Shown here in pieces: positions 7,017 to 7,453 of a stretch of 7,453 nt of DNA. Positions within the stretch are counted from its first letter, which is position 1. The number at the start of each line of letters is the position of its first letter. Position numbers and translations under genes: made by a program. This DNA is from Pseudonocardia sp. (GTDB lineage: Bacteria > Actinomycetota > Actinomycetes > Mycobacteriales > Pseudonocardiaceae): NCBI GenBank assembly GCA_030147065.1, contig JASLAP010000642.1, positions 1 to 7,453 on the forward strand, given 5' to 3'. The notes beneath the pieces are model-generated. The model did not search any database. It was given only the letters and a program-made list of their open reading frames with translations, and was not told the origin of the DNA.

Positions 7017-7055
7017 CGTCGGCCCCGCCCCCGGATACCGGGGGCGGGGCCGACG
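7017..7055 (-). terminator. Very strong hairpin just after iniB, terminator or attenuator
   Basis: Perfect 18-bp arms, 7017-7034 and 7038-7055, surround a 3-nt loop. The core is GGCCCCGCCCCCGG against its complement, making this the strongest inverted repeat in the window. It begins 19 nt after the iniB stop on the minus strand. No T run follows, so it is either an actinobacterial-type terminator that lets only part of transcription through to iniA-iniC, or a 3'-end stabiliser that favours iniB mRNA. Either reading would give more IniB than IniA/IniC. Confidence 0.65.
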
Positions 7056-7074
7056 GTCGTGCCGTGGTGCCCGG

Positions 7075-7453
7075 TCAGGTGACCGTGATGTCGTCGACCT
7101 CCACGTCGGTGTTGTTCGAGTCGTTGGTGGAGTTGTCGGTGTTGTCCTGGAAGGAGTCCTCCACCTCGACGTCGACGTTGCCCGAGTCGTTCACCGAGTT
7201 GTCCGAGTTGTCCTGGAACGAGTCCTCGATGTCGACGTCCACCTCGGTGTTGGTGGAGTTGTCGGAGTTGTCCACAGTGGCGTCGCCGCCGGTGGCGAAG
7301 CCGGAGCCGTCGCCGACGGTGAGGTCGTCGCCGACGTTGACGCTGGAGGCGTCGCCGTCGCCGAAGCTGGTGGTGTTGCCGTTGCCGGTCACGGCCTGGT
7401 TGTCGTCGCCGACCACGTTGCCGTCGCCGTCGCCGGTCAGGTTGCCGTCGTTG
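7075..7453 (-). CDS. iniB: IniB-like acidic repeat protein, C-terminal part (5' end outside window)
   Basis: The frame is open from the right edge to a TGA at 7077-7075, giving 125 visible residues. The GTG at 7416 is an internal Val codon, because the open frame continues through it. The visible part is low-complexity: first Gly/Asp/Asn-rich (VVGDDNQAVTGNGNTTSFGD), then a 22-aa tandem repeat, two copies beginning DSFQDN 66 bp apart, with a third partial start (TDVEVDD). There is no Lys, Arg, His, Cys, Pro, Trp, Tyr or Met among these residues, and about a quarter are Asp or Glu. The GDDNQAVTGNGNT-type stretch resembles what I recall of IniB-family proteins in non-mycobacterial actinomycetes; mycobacterial IniB is instead a Gly/Ala-rich protein. 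The IniB N-terminal domain is off-window, so the name rests on the tail and on its place immediately upstream of iniA and iniC. Biochemical function is unknown. Confidence 0.75.
   Translation of the reverse strand, partial: NDGNLTGDGDGNVVGDDNQAVTGNGNTTSFGDGDASSVNVGDDLTVGDGSGFATGGDATVDNSDNSTNTEVDVDIEDSFQDNSDNSVNDSGNVDVEVEDSFQDNTDNSTNDSNNTDVEVDDITVT

Noticed and set aside
7120..7290. Repetitive GTTGTC/GAGTCG tracts resembling a CRISPR or satellite array
   Set aside because: The repeats keep codon phase, have a 66-bp period that equals a 22-aa protein repeat, and have no unique spacers; they are coding repeats of the IniB-like gene.
7075..7416. A complete 113-aa small protein starting at the GTG at 7416
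   Set aside because: The frame is open upstream to the window edge with the same GDGN-type composition, and no ribosome site precedes 7416, so it is the tail of a longer protein.

Overview
The window is uniformly very GC-rich, with GTG starts, GC-rich hairpins lacking T tracts, a streptogrisin-type protease and an IniB/IniA/IniC gene set. Together these point to an actinomycete. The family-level guess is Pseudonocardiaceae or a near relative, from the IniB-like acidic repeat protein next to IniA; the genus cannot be fixed from sequence reading alone.

Layout, left to right. (1) Positions 1-1083, plus strand: the C-terminal part of a large regulator, with a helical-repeat region, a Pro/Ala-rich linker and a LuxR-type helix-turn-helix at the extreme C-terminus. 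(2) About 1166-2065, plus: a lipoprotein with a good lipobox and a tandem pair of META/HslJ-like domains, the first degenerate. (3) 2066-2134: a short convergent gap with two back-to-back perfect palindromes, probably a bidirectional terminator. (4) 3277-2135, minus: a secreted S1-family (streptogrisin/alpha-lytic-like) serine protease with signal peptide, pro-region and intact catalytic triad. (5) 3278-3518: an intergenic region with a 12-bp palindrome and a short hairpin. (6) 5003-3519 and 6838-5000, minus: two dynamin-like GTPases, IniC and IniA, overlapping by ATGA. (7) 6839-7074: a 236-bp iniB-iniA spacer with three strong hairpins, one with 18-bp perfect arms. (8) 7453-7075, minus: the C-terminus of an IniB-like, strongly acidic, Asn/Asp-rich repeat protein that starts outside the window.

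How they fit together. The minus-strand genes iniB, iniA and iniC have the same order as the mycobacterial iniBAC operon. That operon is induced by cell-wall-acting drugs such as isoniazid and ethambutol, and its IniA is a membrane-remodelling bacterial dynamin. In Mycobacterium a large ATPase regulator (IniR) and a lipoprotein gene (lpqJ) lie close to the operon. Here a LuxR-type regulator fragment, a lipoprotein and an exported protease sit beyond iniC. A cell-envelope stress or maintenance neighbourhood is a reasonable inference, but co-regulation of the flanking genes with iniBAC is not shown by the sequence. The least explained part is the structured iniB-iniA leader, where hairpin arms share a 14-nt repeat that would allow alternative pairing, and the extreme composition of the IniB tail.
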